NCBI GenBank assembly: GCA_963775935.1
Contig: CAVZKR010000003.1
Span: forward strand, 124,001-188,000
DNA length: 64,000 nucleotides
Source of the DNA: JBBIPA01 sp963775935
GTDB lineage: Bacteria > Chloroflexota > Dehalococcoidia > GIF9 > UBA5629
Direction of reading: 5' to 3'
The position numbers were made by a program, and so were the translations under genes. Under the pieces are notes generated by a model. It worked only from the letters and a program-made list of their open reading frames with translations, had not been told where the DNA came from and ran no database searches. Numbering within the stretch: the first letter of the stretch is position 1; the number at the start of each line of letters is the position of its first letter. This document shows positions 55,297 to 63,513 of this stretch, one piece after another.

Positions 55297-55325
55297 ATCC
55301 TATCGGAACCTCACCACCACTCAGA
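55297..55325 (+). repeat. Three-copy intergenic motif, copy 3
   Basis: TATCCTATCGGAACCTCACC then ACCACTCAG, related to copies at 45272 and 49408. It lies about 190 bases before the CARDB-protein gene. Confidence 0.45.
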
Positions 55326-55511
55326 TATAGCTTGTTATTTAGACTACTTCTTTAGTTACGCTAACTCTCCCATCCCCCGCCATCTTATGTCAGCTATTGA
55401 TACTAAAATTATATTCCGCTAGAATACTGCCAACTTTCATTATAAGAACTAAAGTGACCTTTGTCAAGATGTCAGACTGATATTCAGCTTAAAATACTAA
55501 TTTAGTATGTA

Positions 55512-57098
55512 ATGTATATGATGGCACTTTTTTCTCCCTTCAGTACTGAGGTCAATACGGCGCTCATAGCCTTAGCGATAGCTATAGTTGTTTTAGCCTT
55601 AGTATTCGCGGCCATCGATTTTACAAAAGTCGATAAAGCTAAGAAACAACACGGTCAAACTTTATTCCCACTGGAGCTAGCAACGGAACCTGTAGCAAAG
55701 CTCAAAGTTACTATACCAGCTAAACTAACAGCCCCCACTTTTAATATCAGTGAACTCAGTATCAACCCGGTTGAAGCTAAGGAAGAAGAAACTATAACTA
55801 TCTCCTTTAAAATTGCTAATACTGGTGACGATCGTGGTTGCCACAATGTGAAAGTTCAGTTGGATAATAGGATGGTAGCTGAGGAAGAGGTTGCCCTGGG
55901 GCCAGGGGAAATCAGTCAAATAAGTTGTACTGTAACCGAGAATCACGCTGGAGACCACGAAGTAAGAGTTGGTGGTTTAACAGCTAAGTTTGTAATTCCT
56001 AATGCAGACATCAGCGTTACCAAGCTTGATGTCAATCCACAGCGAGCTAGGGCTGGAGAAACAGTGACGGTTAAGGTTGAGCTAATTAACAAAGGTGGTG
56101 TCACCGGTGTCCAGAAGGTGGAGCCCACATTGAATGGCGAGGTAATAGCCACCAAAGAAATCTCAGTGGCCCCCGGAAAAACCGAACTGGTGACCTTCGA
56201 CGTAGCAGGGACACAAGCCGGAGAGCACCATGTGGAGGTTGGAGGTTCGGTGGTTACTTTTGTTATTCCTGATGCGGATATCAGAATTACCTCTCTTGAT
56301 ATCAGTCCTCTGCAAGCTAAGGCAGGAGAAACGGTGACGGTTAAAGCTGAGCTAATAAACAAAGGTGGTACTACCGGCACCCAAAAGCTGGAACTTACCT
56401 TAGACGGGAAAATAGTGGCTGCGAAGGATGTTACAGTACAACCAGAGGAAACTGCAGTAGTCACTTTTGAAGTGGTTGAGTTGATAATTGGCGAGCATCG
56501 AGTAAAAGTCAGTGATTTAGAGGCTACCTTTTTTGTTGGCAAAGCGGATATTAGGATTACTGCGATGGATATCAATCCCAGGCGAGCTAGAGCAGGAGAA
56601 CCAGTCGTGATCAAGGCTGAGTTGATAAATAAAGGCAGTATCACCGACGCTCAGAAGCTGGAACTTGCGGTGGACGGTAGGATAGTGGCTACTAAGGAGG
56701 TCTCAGTTACCTTGGATAAACCTCAGCTCGTAACTTTCGAAGTAATTGGGACCAAAACTGGGGAGTATAAGGTGGAGATGGGAGGTTTGGTGGGTTCATT
56801 TGTCATTCCTGAAGCGGACATTAAAATCAACGCTCTTTATATCATTCCCCGGCGAGCCAAATTAGGAGAAATGGTTGTGGTTAAGGCTGAACTGATAAAC
56901 GAAGGTGGTGTTACTGGCAACCAAAAGTTGGAACTTAGATTGGGAGATGCATTTGTAGCCGCTCAAGAGTTTGCGGTGGCACCAGGAATGAACCAAAAAG
57001 CAATCTTTTTCTTAAGAGGCCTCAAACCCGGTGTGCATCATCTCAAAATAAACGACATTGGCGACGAATTTATGGTGTACATGGCGAATAATCCCTGA
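55512..57098 (+). CDS. Membrane-anchored CARDB-repeat surface protein
   Basis: This 528-residue protein has one N-terminal membrane segment (TALIALAIAIVVLALVFAAI, residues ~16-36), then five ~85-residue modules. Each has a D-I-x-x-L-x-x-x-P-x-x-A-x-x-GE-x-V start, an ELINKGG segment and a TFE/TGEH end, the pattern of CARDB Ig-like domains. Modules 2-5 are very similar. The protein probably stands on the outer side of the membrane. No clear Shine-Dalgarno is seen; Met4 is another possible start. It follows the two-span gene on the opposite strand. Confidence 0.82.
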   Translation: MYMMALFSPFSTEVNTALIALAIAIVVLALVFAAIDFTKVDKAKKQHGQTLFPLELATEPVAKLKVTIPAKLTAPTFNISELSINPVEAKEEETITISFKIANTGDDRGCHNVKVQLDNRMVAEEEVALGPGEISQISCTVTENHAGDHEVRVGGLTAKFVIPNADISVTKLDVNPQRARAGETVTVKVELINKGGVTGVQKVEPTLNGEVIATKEISVAPGKTELVTFDVAGTQAGEHHVEVGGSVVTFVIPDADIRITSLDISPLQAKAGETVTVKAELINKGGTTGTQKLELTLDGKIVAAKDVTVQPEETAVVTFEVVELIIGEHRVKVSDLEATFFVGKADIRITAMDINPRRARAGEPVVIKAELINKGSITDAQKLELAVDGRIVATKEVSVTLDKPQLVTFEVIGTKTGEYKVEMGGLVGSFVIPEADIKINALYIIPRRAKLGEMVVVKAELINEGGVTGNQKLELRLGDAFVAAQEFAVAPGMNQKAIFFLRGLKPGVHHLKINDIGDEFMVYMANNP

Positions 57099-57184
57099 TT
57101 ACTCGGAACAGCTTTATCGCTAGGAAAAATGTGTTCCGACAGTGCTATACTATTGCCACATCGCATAGTTGAAAGGGGTACTAT

Positions 57185-57790
57185 ATGAAGATTTTAGGTC
57201 TTTCCTGCAGCCCGCGAATACAGGGAAATACTGTAACCCTGCTAAATGAAGCGCTCAAAGCAGCGCAACAGGAAGGAGCAGAAGTGGAGCTCTACAGCGT
57301 TTCCGGTAAAACAATCGAACCCTGCGACGGATGCAGGGCTTGCTGGGAGACGGGCGAATGCCATATCAAGGACGAAATGCAGAATCTCTATAACAAATTA
57401 CTCGAAGCCGATGGTATCATCTTCGGTACCCCTATATATTTCTATTCCATGGCAGGCCAGGCTAAAACAATAATCGACCGGACAAGCGCTCTGAACCGCC
57501 CCGGGAGAAATTTAACCAATAAAGTAGGTGGAATAGTAGTTGTAGCTGGCAGCCTCGGTCTCATAGATGCAGTGAAAGATCTGTATTTCTACATCGTCAC
57601 ACGTCAGATGCTCCCTGCCAATTTTGTAGCTGCTTACGCCGGCGCTGACGGTGATGTAAAAAATCTGGAGAAATGCATGAGCGCAGCGAAAGAACTGGGG
57701 CGACAGATGGTACAGTTGGCTGCAAAGAAATTTGAATATCCGAGCGATATTAGGAGATCAAGCATCGCCTACGGAACCCATACCCGCTAG
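57185..57790 (+). CDS. Flavodoxin-fold NAD(P)H-dependent FMN reductase
   Basis: This 201-residue protein starts MKILGLSCSPRIQGNTVTLL, the FMN phosphate loop, then CDGCRACWETGECHIKDEMQ, a cysteine-rich segment typical of the iron-sulfur flavoprotein-like branch, and DGIIFGTPIYFYSMAGQAKT. It fits the NADPH-dependent FMN reductase family. The CxxC...C pattern could bind Fe-S or act in redox. AAAGGGG lies 7 bases before the ATG. It precedes the PadR-AOR group, but its promoter seems separate. Confidence 0.85.
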   Translation: MKILGLSCSPRIQGNTVTLLNEALKAAQQEGAEVELYSVSGKTIEPCDGCRACWETGECHIKDEMQNLYNKLLEADGIIFGTPIYFYSMAGQAKTIIDRTSALNRPGRNLTNKVGGIVVVAGSLGLIDAVKDLYFYIVTRQMLPANFVAAYAGADGDVKNLEKCMSAAKELGRQMVQLAAKKFEYPSDIRRSSIAYGTHTR

Positions 57791-57903
57791 AAGCAGCCGA
57801 ATACCAGACACTCGAATAATATTTCTCTATCGCCTGAATTTCAATTGAGTCCTGCAGGATAACTAATTAATTGTAATTCCATCCCAACTACCGATACCAC
57901 CTC

Positions 57904-57932
57904 TTGACAAATGCCAGTATTCTTATTATACT
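57904..57932 (+). promoter_or_regulatory. Promoter of the PadR gene
   Basis: Consensus TTGACA (57904-57909), 17-base spacer and TATACT (57927-57932), 70 bases before the PadR ATG. Confidence 0.75.
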
Positions 57933-57970
57933 ATATCTAGATATATCGTGATAATACTAGTAATATCTAG
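57932..57970. promoter_or_regulatory. Operator-like palindrome and repeat before padR
   Basis: The perfect 14-bp palindrome TATATCTAGATATA (57932-57945) overlaps the -10 box end. AATATCTAG recurs at 57962-57970. This is where a PadR dimer could block its own promoter. Confidence 0.55.
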
Positions 57971-58002
57971 GAAAATTAATAAAATAAGTTGGAGGTTAAG
58001 CT

Positions 58003-58515
58003 ATGTCTCACCATAAAGCTTTTAGTAGAGAGAAATTTTCCAGCGGTTTTCGGCATGAAAGCCCATTTAACAAGGGTGATTTGAAATACGTTATTCTTGA
58101 CCTGCTGAAAGATAAGCCAAGGTATGGCTATGAGATCATTCGTGCTCTCGAAGAGCAATCACACGGATTGTATAAACCGAGTCCTGGCGTTGTATATCCC
58201 ACCCTCCAGATGCTCGAGGAAATGGGTTGTGCCAGCGCTATAGACCGGGATGGGAAAAAGGTTTATACCATCACTGAGGAAGGGCGTCACCTGCTCCACG
58301 AACGCAGTGACCTGGCTGATGAAGTAAAAAGTCATATGAGGCATCACTGGAATCCTGAAAATCTGAGTGACTTCGGTACCATGATGAGCGAACTAACCAG
58401 ACTGGGTCAATCGGTAGGGCCCCATCTTCACCATGCTGACCCGGAAAAATTAAAACATATAAGCAAGGTTGTTTCCAGAGCACGTCAGGAAATAGAAAAG
58501 ATATTGGAGGAATAA
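58003..58515 (+). CDS. PadR-family transcriptional regulator
   Basis: This 170-residue protein has the winged-helix core DLKYVILDLLKDKPRYGYEI then SPGVVYPTLQMLEEMGCASA and KKVYTITEEGRHLLHERSD, typical of PadR. A C-terminal helix forms dimers. His residues are common (HHKAF, RHHWNP, HLHHAD), perhaps for metal sensing. TTGGAGG lies 7 bases before the ATG. A palindromic site at its promoter suggests autoregulation. It is followed 3 bases later by the Fe-S protein gene and then the AOR group, so it probably controls them. Confidence 0.88.
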   Translation: MSHHKAFSREKFSSGFRHESPFNKGDLKYVILDLLKDKPRYGYEIIRALEEQSHGLYKPSPGVVYPTLQMLEEMGCASAIDRDGKKVYTITEEGRHLLHERSDLADEVKSHMRHHWNPENLSDFGTMMSELTRLGQSVGPHLHHADPEKLKHISKVVSRARQEIEKILEE

Positions 58516-58518
58516 GAT

Positions 58519-59118
58519 ATGGCGAGCGAAGAAATACTAATGTCTAATAGTCATGACATCGAAATCGCATTTGATGAGGTATCAAAAGACTACTACGCCA
58601 TCTGGGAACCTCCAGTAGCCATTGGCTCAGGTAAAACAAAACTGGAAGCACTGAGGGACCTGCAGGAGGCAGCTCATTTCGGTATAGCCAGTCTCCTTGG
58701 ATCCCGACATGAAAAAGTACCCCAGCCTGCTGGAGAGAAAGAAGAGAACAAGACGGAAAACAATGACAAAATAAAAGAAAAGGCAAGAAAAATCGTGGCT
58801 CTTCTACCCAAAAAGAATTGTGGCAAATGTGGATTTACGAGCTGCGGCGAATTTGCGATGGCAGTCGCTCAGGGAAATGCTTCACCATTCGGCTGTCATA
58901 AACAACCATCTTCAGGCGATACAATAAGTGAAATTACTGGGATCATGGCACATAAACAAGAAGGATCTCCTGATTACAACTTGAGGTTCCCCCATTTTGG
59001 CATACCCGATAAAAGACATCATTCAGGCGCCGGCGGCAGAGGAGGATTTGTTCATCGGGCTCATCACGGGAAACACGGCCATGGAAAAGCTGAAGGCAAA
59101 TGTCGAGTGGATAAATAG
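58519..59118 (+). CDS. Fe-S cluster (4Fe-4S, PF04060-like) protein with His-rich tail
   Basis: This 199-residue protein begins with a HicB-like ~60-residue stretch (KDYYAIWEPPVAIGSGKTKL). A charged linker leads to a cluster-binding motif KKNCGKCGFTSCGEFAMAVA then SPFGC, the C-x2-C-x4-C-x(~16)-C spacing of the corrinoid-protein/RnfB-type Fe-S domain. The last ~45 residues are rich in His and Gly (HHSGAGGRGG, HRAHHGKHGHGKAEG), a likely metal-binding tail. GGAGGA lies 6 bases before the ATG. It is 3 bases after padR. It may bring electrons or metal to the AOR. Confidence 0.75.
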   Translation: MASEEILMSNSHDIEIAFDEVSKDYYAIWEPPVAIGSGKTKLEALRDLQEAAHFGIASLLGSRHEKVPQPAGEKEENKTENNDKIKEKARKIVALLPKKNCGKCGFTSCGEFAMAVAQGNASPFGCHKQPSSGDTISEITGIMAHKQEGSPDYNLRFPHFGIPDKRHHSGAGGRGGFVHRAHHGKHGHGKAEGKCRVDK

Positions 59119-59210
59119 CTTTTTTTTAGCAAAACATTCTTTGTCTCTCAGCCTCCTAGTTCCATATACATGATAGCACCGATTGACCTTCATGATTTCC
59201 AGAACCATAC

Positions 59211-59522
59211 TTGCCTGAGGCTGGTTCGAACTTGTATACTAATGAGAACATGGGCTCAAAAATTATTATCCCCCCATTTTTAAGGAATTTTACCAATAAT
59301 AATAAGGTGTTTAATGCCAATGGGAACACGGTTGGTGAATGCCTCAATGATTTAATTAAGCATTACCCCGGCATGAAGAGTTTGCTCCTGGATGAAAACG
59401 GTAGATTACGTACTAATATCGATGTTTATATCAATGGGCAAAGTAGCTATCCTGAAGAATTAAACAAACCGGCACATGAAGGTGATGAGTTTCATATAGC
59501 CTATGTTATGGTTGGCGGCTAG
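59211..59522 (+). CDS. MoaD/ThiS-like ubiquitin-fold protein
   Basis: The frame has 103 codons but Met14 (59250, MGSKIIIPPFLRNFT) is the better start, giving ~90 residues. It contains EFHIAYVMVGG at the end, the GG terminus typical of MoaD and ThiS. DVYINGQSSYPEELNKPAHE is also family-like. Such proteins, located before AOR genes, provide sulfur for the tungsten/molybdenum pterin cofactor. It sits 92 bases after the Fe-S protein gene and ~95 before the AOR. Confidence 0.8.
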   Translation: MPEAGSNLYTNENMGSKIIIPPFLRNFTNNNKVFNANGNTVGECLNDLIKHYPGMKSLLLDENGRLRTNIDVYINGQSSYPEELNKPAHEGDEFHIAYVMVGG

Positions 59523-59616
59523 AAAAAGAGAATTTAATCAACCCTTCATGCCATTGCAGATAGGATTGCCCAATACTGCTTTTACCTTCAATAAATAAGA
59601 GCTCGAGGAGTTAAGA

Positions 59617-61465
59617 ATGACTGCTAATGTTCGGAAATGTCTCAGGGTAAATCTTTCCAACAGGAAAACCCAGGTCGAACCCATTGATCAGCAAGTAGCT
59701 GTTGACCTGGTTGGTGGGCGTGGTTTTGGTGCCCATTATCTCTATCGTGAACTAAAACCTGATGTTGAACCGCTGAGCGAAGAAAATAAGCTGTTATTTG
59801 TGACTGGTCCATTAGCAGGAACCGGTGCTCTTTCGACTTCCCGGTGGATGGTATGTACTAGGAGCCCTCTAACTGGTTGCTATGCCCGCTCGGTATGCGG
59901 AGCAGATTTTGGAGCCTGGCTGAAATTTTGCGGTTATGACTTTATTATCGTTGAGGGAAAGGCTGAAAAGCCAGTATACATACATCTGACCGATGGGGAT
60001 TGCCAGATAAAGGATGCCAGCGAACTCTGGGGAAAGGATACGAAGCAAACACAGGAATTGTTAACACAGCGTCACGGTGATACCACTCGTGTAGCATGCA
60101 TCGGACAGGCAGGTGAAAATCTGGTGAAATATGCGGCTGTGGTCAGCGATCGCAGAACTGCTGGACGTTGCGGTACCGGCACGGTAATGGGCTTCAAGAA
60201 CCTTAAAGCAATCGCTATTAATGTAAAAAGGAATCCTCAATTACATGACCCGTCTCTTTTCAAACAGCTCATTAAAGAACAGGTGGCAGCATTCCAGGCA
60301 AGCAAGGGCTTCCATAATCATACGGAATACGGTACTACGGATACTCAAAATGTCACCAACAACCTGGGGATATATCCAGTTAAGAACTTCCGGTATGGTC
60401 AGCAGAATGATTACAAGAAGATAGGGGGAGAGGAATATAAGAAATTCCGAACTGGTGACGTTGGTTGCTATGCCTGCCCGGTTCGATGTGCCAAAAGACA
60501 TGAGGTCACACGGGGTATCTACAAAGGAACTGTAAGCGATGGACCTGAATACGAGTCAATTTGGGCTTTTACTGCCCCTATAGACAGCCTTAGTATTGAG
60601 GCGACTATTGCCGCTGACCAACTATGCGATGACTATGGTATGGATACCATCAGCGCAGGAAGCAGCATCGGCTTCGCCTATGAGCTTTATGAGAAAGGTA
60701 TTTTAACTTCGAAGGACACCGATGGACTGGAGCTTACCTATGGCAACCACCAGGCAATGATAGCGCTTATTAAAAAAATAGCTTTTCGAGAGGGTATCGG
60801 TAATATACTCGCTGAGGGGTCCAAGACAAGCTGCGGAAATAATCGGCAAAGGTGCGGAGAAATACGCGATTCATGTAAAAGGATTGGAATTACCCGCTTA
60901 TGAGCCACGGGGAGCAAAATCACAGGGCTATAACTACGTCACCTCTAATATCGGAGCCAGTCATTGCTATGGCTATGCAGCACAGGATATCTTCGGTGCA
61001 CCTATTCCAAGGTCTACAAATCGTTTCGCTGAAGTAGAAAATGCAGATATCGTAATTTATAACCAGAATAATACAGCCAAGAATGAGACAGGTGTTGCCT
61101 GTGGATTCAGCGGTGGCTGGGGATGGATACCCGGGATATTTAGCAAAATGCTTGCCGCAGCGACTGGTATCGACCAATTTGCTGATTTACAGCATCTGTC
61201 TCAGGTCGGTGAGAGAATTATTAACCTGGAACGGTCATTCAATGTACGTAATGGCATCAAGCGTGAATATGATACTTTACCGATGAGGTTACTTACCGAA
61301 CCTCTGCGCAACAATGAAACCTCCGAGGAAACAGGAAGAATAACATCTCAAGATAAATTCCTTGACCGATATTACCAGCTACGAGGGTGGACAAAAGAAG
61401 GCGTTCCTTCACCTGAAAAGCTTAATGAGCTACGTCTCGGATATATAACGAAAGATCTACCTTAG
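59617..61465 (+). pseudogene. Aldehyde:ferredoxin oxidoreductase, frameshifted
   Basis: Two frames give a full-length ~615-residue tungsten-pterin AOR. The first (59617-60828) has VGGRGFGAHYLYRELKPDVE, GTGTVMGFKNLKAIAI and VGCYACPVRCAKRHEV, the C-x2-C-x3-C cluster motif, plus the fourth Cys in DQLCDDYGMDTISAG. After GSK the frame must shift to give QAAEIIGKGAEKYAIHVKGL then ELPAYEPRGAKSQGYNYVTS to 61465. One extra A near 60829 explains it. Otherwise the sequence looks well conserved, so a sequencing error or a recent mutation is likely. The enzyme oxidises aldehydes to acids and reduces ferredoxin. MoaD-like and Fe-S genes precede it. Confidence 0.85.
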
Positions 61466-62009
61466 AATACTGAATACGTCAGAAAGAATCAGCTTATTGC
61501 CTCTGTACAAATGACCTTTGCTTAAGAGGGAGTGATTAAGGATAAGGCTACTCAGACGTATCATCCATTCAATCTCGTCAAAGATAAGTAAATTAATATA
61601 AAGGGATTCTTCATCAGGAATAAAACGACAGTCCGACTGCTGAACCAGTGTGAGTTGCCCTTATTTGACCCCTCCCCCATAAACTAGTCCATGTATAATT
61701 AGAGTCTTCCGCAAAACTAACATTACGGCTGGTACAGAAAAGGGGATGCCTTCAAAGGTAAATATGATACGCTGTATTGCAAGCCGTTCACTCTATCTTG
61801 TTTCTACTAAATAGTAAGCATTTTAGCTTCTGAGGTGATGGGGGTGCTTTGTCGATGTGGTCCACTAACTGGAACCAGGCAACTATCTATGCCATACCAG
61901 CATTGCCGGATCCCGGTTTTTCTTAGGAGCTTTCTGGAGCAGTATCCCGGGATGTGCCGGGATACTGCTCCAAGTTTAACTTAAGCGTTAGCCGTTTTGC
62001 CGCAAGCCT
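61466..62009. other. Intergenic region with a perfect inverted repeat
   Basis: No gene is seen. Around 61675-61790 bases ACCCCTCCCCCATAAACTAG and KGDAFKGKYDTL-like coding could be an IS end, but this is weak. A perfect 16-bp inverted repeat lies at 61935-61972. Confidence 0.4.
61935..61972. terminator. Perfect 16-bp inverted repeat (possible bidirectional terminator)
   Basis: TGGAGCAGTATCCCGG (61935-61950) pairs with 61957-61972 around a 6-base loop. It lies 38 bases beyond the stop of the minus-strand secreted-protein gene. No T tract follows on either strand, so termination is uncertain. Confidence 0.4.
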
Positions 62010-62501
62010 TTAGTACTCTACCGAAAAGTGCGCGAAGATGTAGAACGAGCCGTCTGCAGGAGGAGAGAATGGAACTCCGTAGTCCGCATTATCCAAATAG
62101 CCTGGGTTGGCTGAGGTGAACGGCGTATCGCTGATGGCCAGATGTTCGTTAACCACCGTGATGCCTCCATTCATAGTATAGTCCGCAGTGTAGGTACCAT
62201 CATGGTTGTTTGTAATGGTGAACGATCCGATGATGTTTTCTCCACCTGACGGGTTACCGGCCTGGATATCAAAGGAACCGGAACCTCCAGCATACTCGTT
62301 ATACATGAACCATGTGCCACTGGGCAGGATCGGTGTGCCCAATCCGGTTGCGCTATCACCGCCGGTCTCGTAAGCACCTACCCCAGATGGATGAACTATA
62401 GATAGGGGTAATGCAAAGAAAACAAGAGCTATTATTGCAACTGAAAATAGTAAGGCAAAAATAAAGCGCCAGGATATACTTTTCTTGTGATTATCAACCA
62501 T
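62010..62501 (-). CDS. Small exported protein with N-terminal membrane anchor
   Basis: This 163-residue protein has one hydrophobic segment (FIFALLFSVAIIALVFFALP, residues ~13-33), then a Gly/Thr-rich domain (GGDSATGLGTPILPSGTWFM, GGENIIGSFTITNNHDGTYT) that looks like a beta sandwich. GGGAGG precedes the ATG. It is probably exposed outside. No family is recognised. It lies 67 bases after the two-span protein gene on the same strand. Confidence 0.65.
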   Translation of the reverse strand: MVDNHKKSISWRFIFALLFSVAIIALVFFALPLSIVHPSGVGAYETGGDSATGLGTPILPSGTWFMYNEYAGGSGSFDIQAGNPSGGENIIGSFTITNNHDGTYTADYTMNGGITVVNEHLAISDTPFTSANPGYLDNADYGVPFSPPADGSFYIFAHFSVEY

Positions 62502-62568
62502 GTTAATCCTCCCTCAACTATAATGTAATTGTAATATATTCTATGTGTACTTTGCGGGGTCTTTTGTC

Positions 62569-62808
62569 TTATGCTAGGATTTCGGCAATCTTAAGAGCAA
62601 CGATGACAGTAAAAGCAAGGAGCAAGGGAATAATACCGATATTGAGAGTCCTGCCAAAAAATTTCTTAGTTTCACTATTGCTGGCCATTAAGAGCTCCCT
62701 GCTGGTGAGAAAACAGATAAGCAGGATAACAGCGAAAATACTGAGACTTGCAGTTAGCCCCATAGCCGCAATTGTAGTTACAGTGGTTACGGTTACTGTG
62801 GAAACCAT
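62569..62808 (-). CDS. Small two-span membrane protein, copy 2
   Basis: This 79-residue protein begins MVSTVTVTTVTTIAAMGLTA and ends IVALKIAEILA, a clear paralogue of the protein at 54.99-55.23 kb with the same length. AGGAGGGG precedes the ATG, so it is well supported. Function unknown. It lies beside another exported small protein, as copy 1 lies beside surface-protein genes. Confidence 0.78.
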   Translation of the reverse strand: MVSTVTVTTVTTIAAMGLTASLSIFAVILLICFLTSRELLMASNSETKKFFGRTLNIGIIPLLLAFTVIVALKIAEILA

Positions 62809-62879
62809 TCCCCCCTCCTAAAACATCGATCCAATAATCAGAATTACGAACTTATGATATTGTCACACAAAACAATAGA

Positions 62880-63117
62880 TTAGTCAAGTTCTTGTGGAAC
62901 TGCGAAAGACCGTTTACACACAAAGTATAGCCTTTTCTCTGAATCTTTCATAGGTGTCTTGCCATCTAACGCTGCGTGTGGCCTACAATAATTATAATAG
63001 GTTCCCCATTCTTCTAGTTTCTTATTGAATAACTTAGCATCGTCGATTATATGACTTCGCTCGACTTTGCCATTTAACCTTGGTGTTCTGGGTTTGATAT
63101 ATACATGATTAATACAT
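62880..63117 (-). mobile_element. Transposase C-terminal fragment (IS481/IS3-like integrase core)
   Basis: The minus strand encodes HVYIKPRTPRLNGKVERSHI with the catalytic Glu of the DDE triad, then KKLEEWGTYYNYCRPHAALD and GKTPM. It is the end of an rve transposase. The upstream two thirds are missing; at ~63117 the sequence switches to a GGDEF relic on the other strand. The reading frame that continues across is only antisense to it. Confidence 0.8.
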
Positions 63118-63428
63118 TCCGGAAATCCGATATCATCGCTCATGTTAGCGAAGAAACATTCGCAGTTCTTGCAATAGAAGCCCAGAGTGGCAGCACTGAT
63201 GTTATCGGCAAACACCTGCAGACCAATTTGGGAAAATACAATACCAAAGTTAGCCCGGAACATTTGTTGGCAAGCATGGGAACTGCATATTATGATCCAG
63301 AGCATCCTTGCTCAATAGACACACTCTTCGGATATACAGATATGTTGCTTTATCGGCAAAAAAGTGGAATACGAAAATCAGCTTTATTGTGGTATCTAGA
63401 ACAAGACACTGAGCTTCAGAAAAACTAG
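63105..63428 (+). pseudogene. Truncated GGDEF-domain (diguanylate cyclase-like) fragment
   Basis: From ~63117 the frame gives FRKSDIIAHVSEETFAVLAI, the position of the RxGGDEFxxL signature, here SEETF, so it would be catalytically dead. LLASMGTAYYDPEHPCSIDT and YTDMLLYRQKSGIRK continue the domain to its end. The N-terminal half is absent, cut at the transposase junction. Confidence 0.65.
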
Positions 63429-63513
63429 CGAGCAGCAAACACTGAGCATTCCCTTACTTCCCTTCAGCGCCTTTGCAGGAGCGACAATAGAGAAAGATGA
63501 ATAAGGATGAACC

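Noticed and set aside
62880..63305. A 141-codon minus-strand frame as one protein
   Set aside because: Its N-terminal part is only the antisense of the GGDEF fragment; the true transposase part begins at about 63117.
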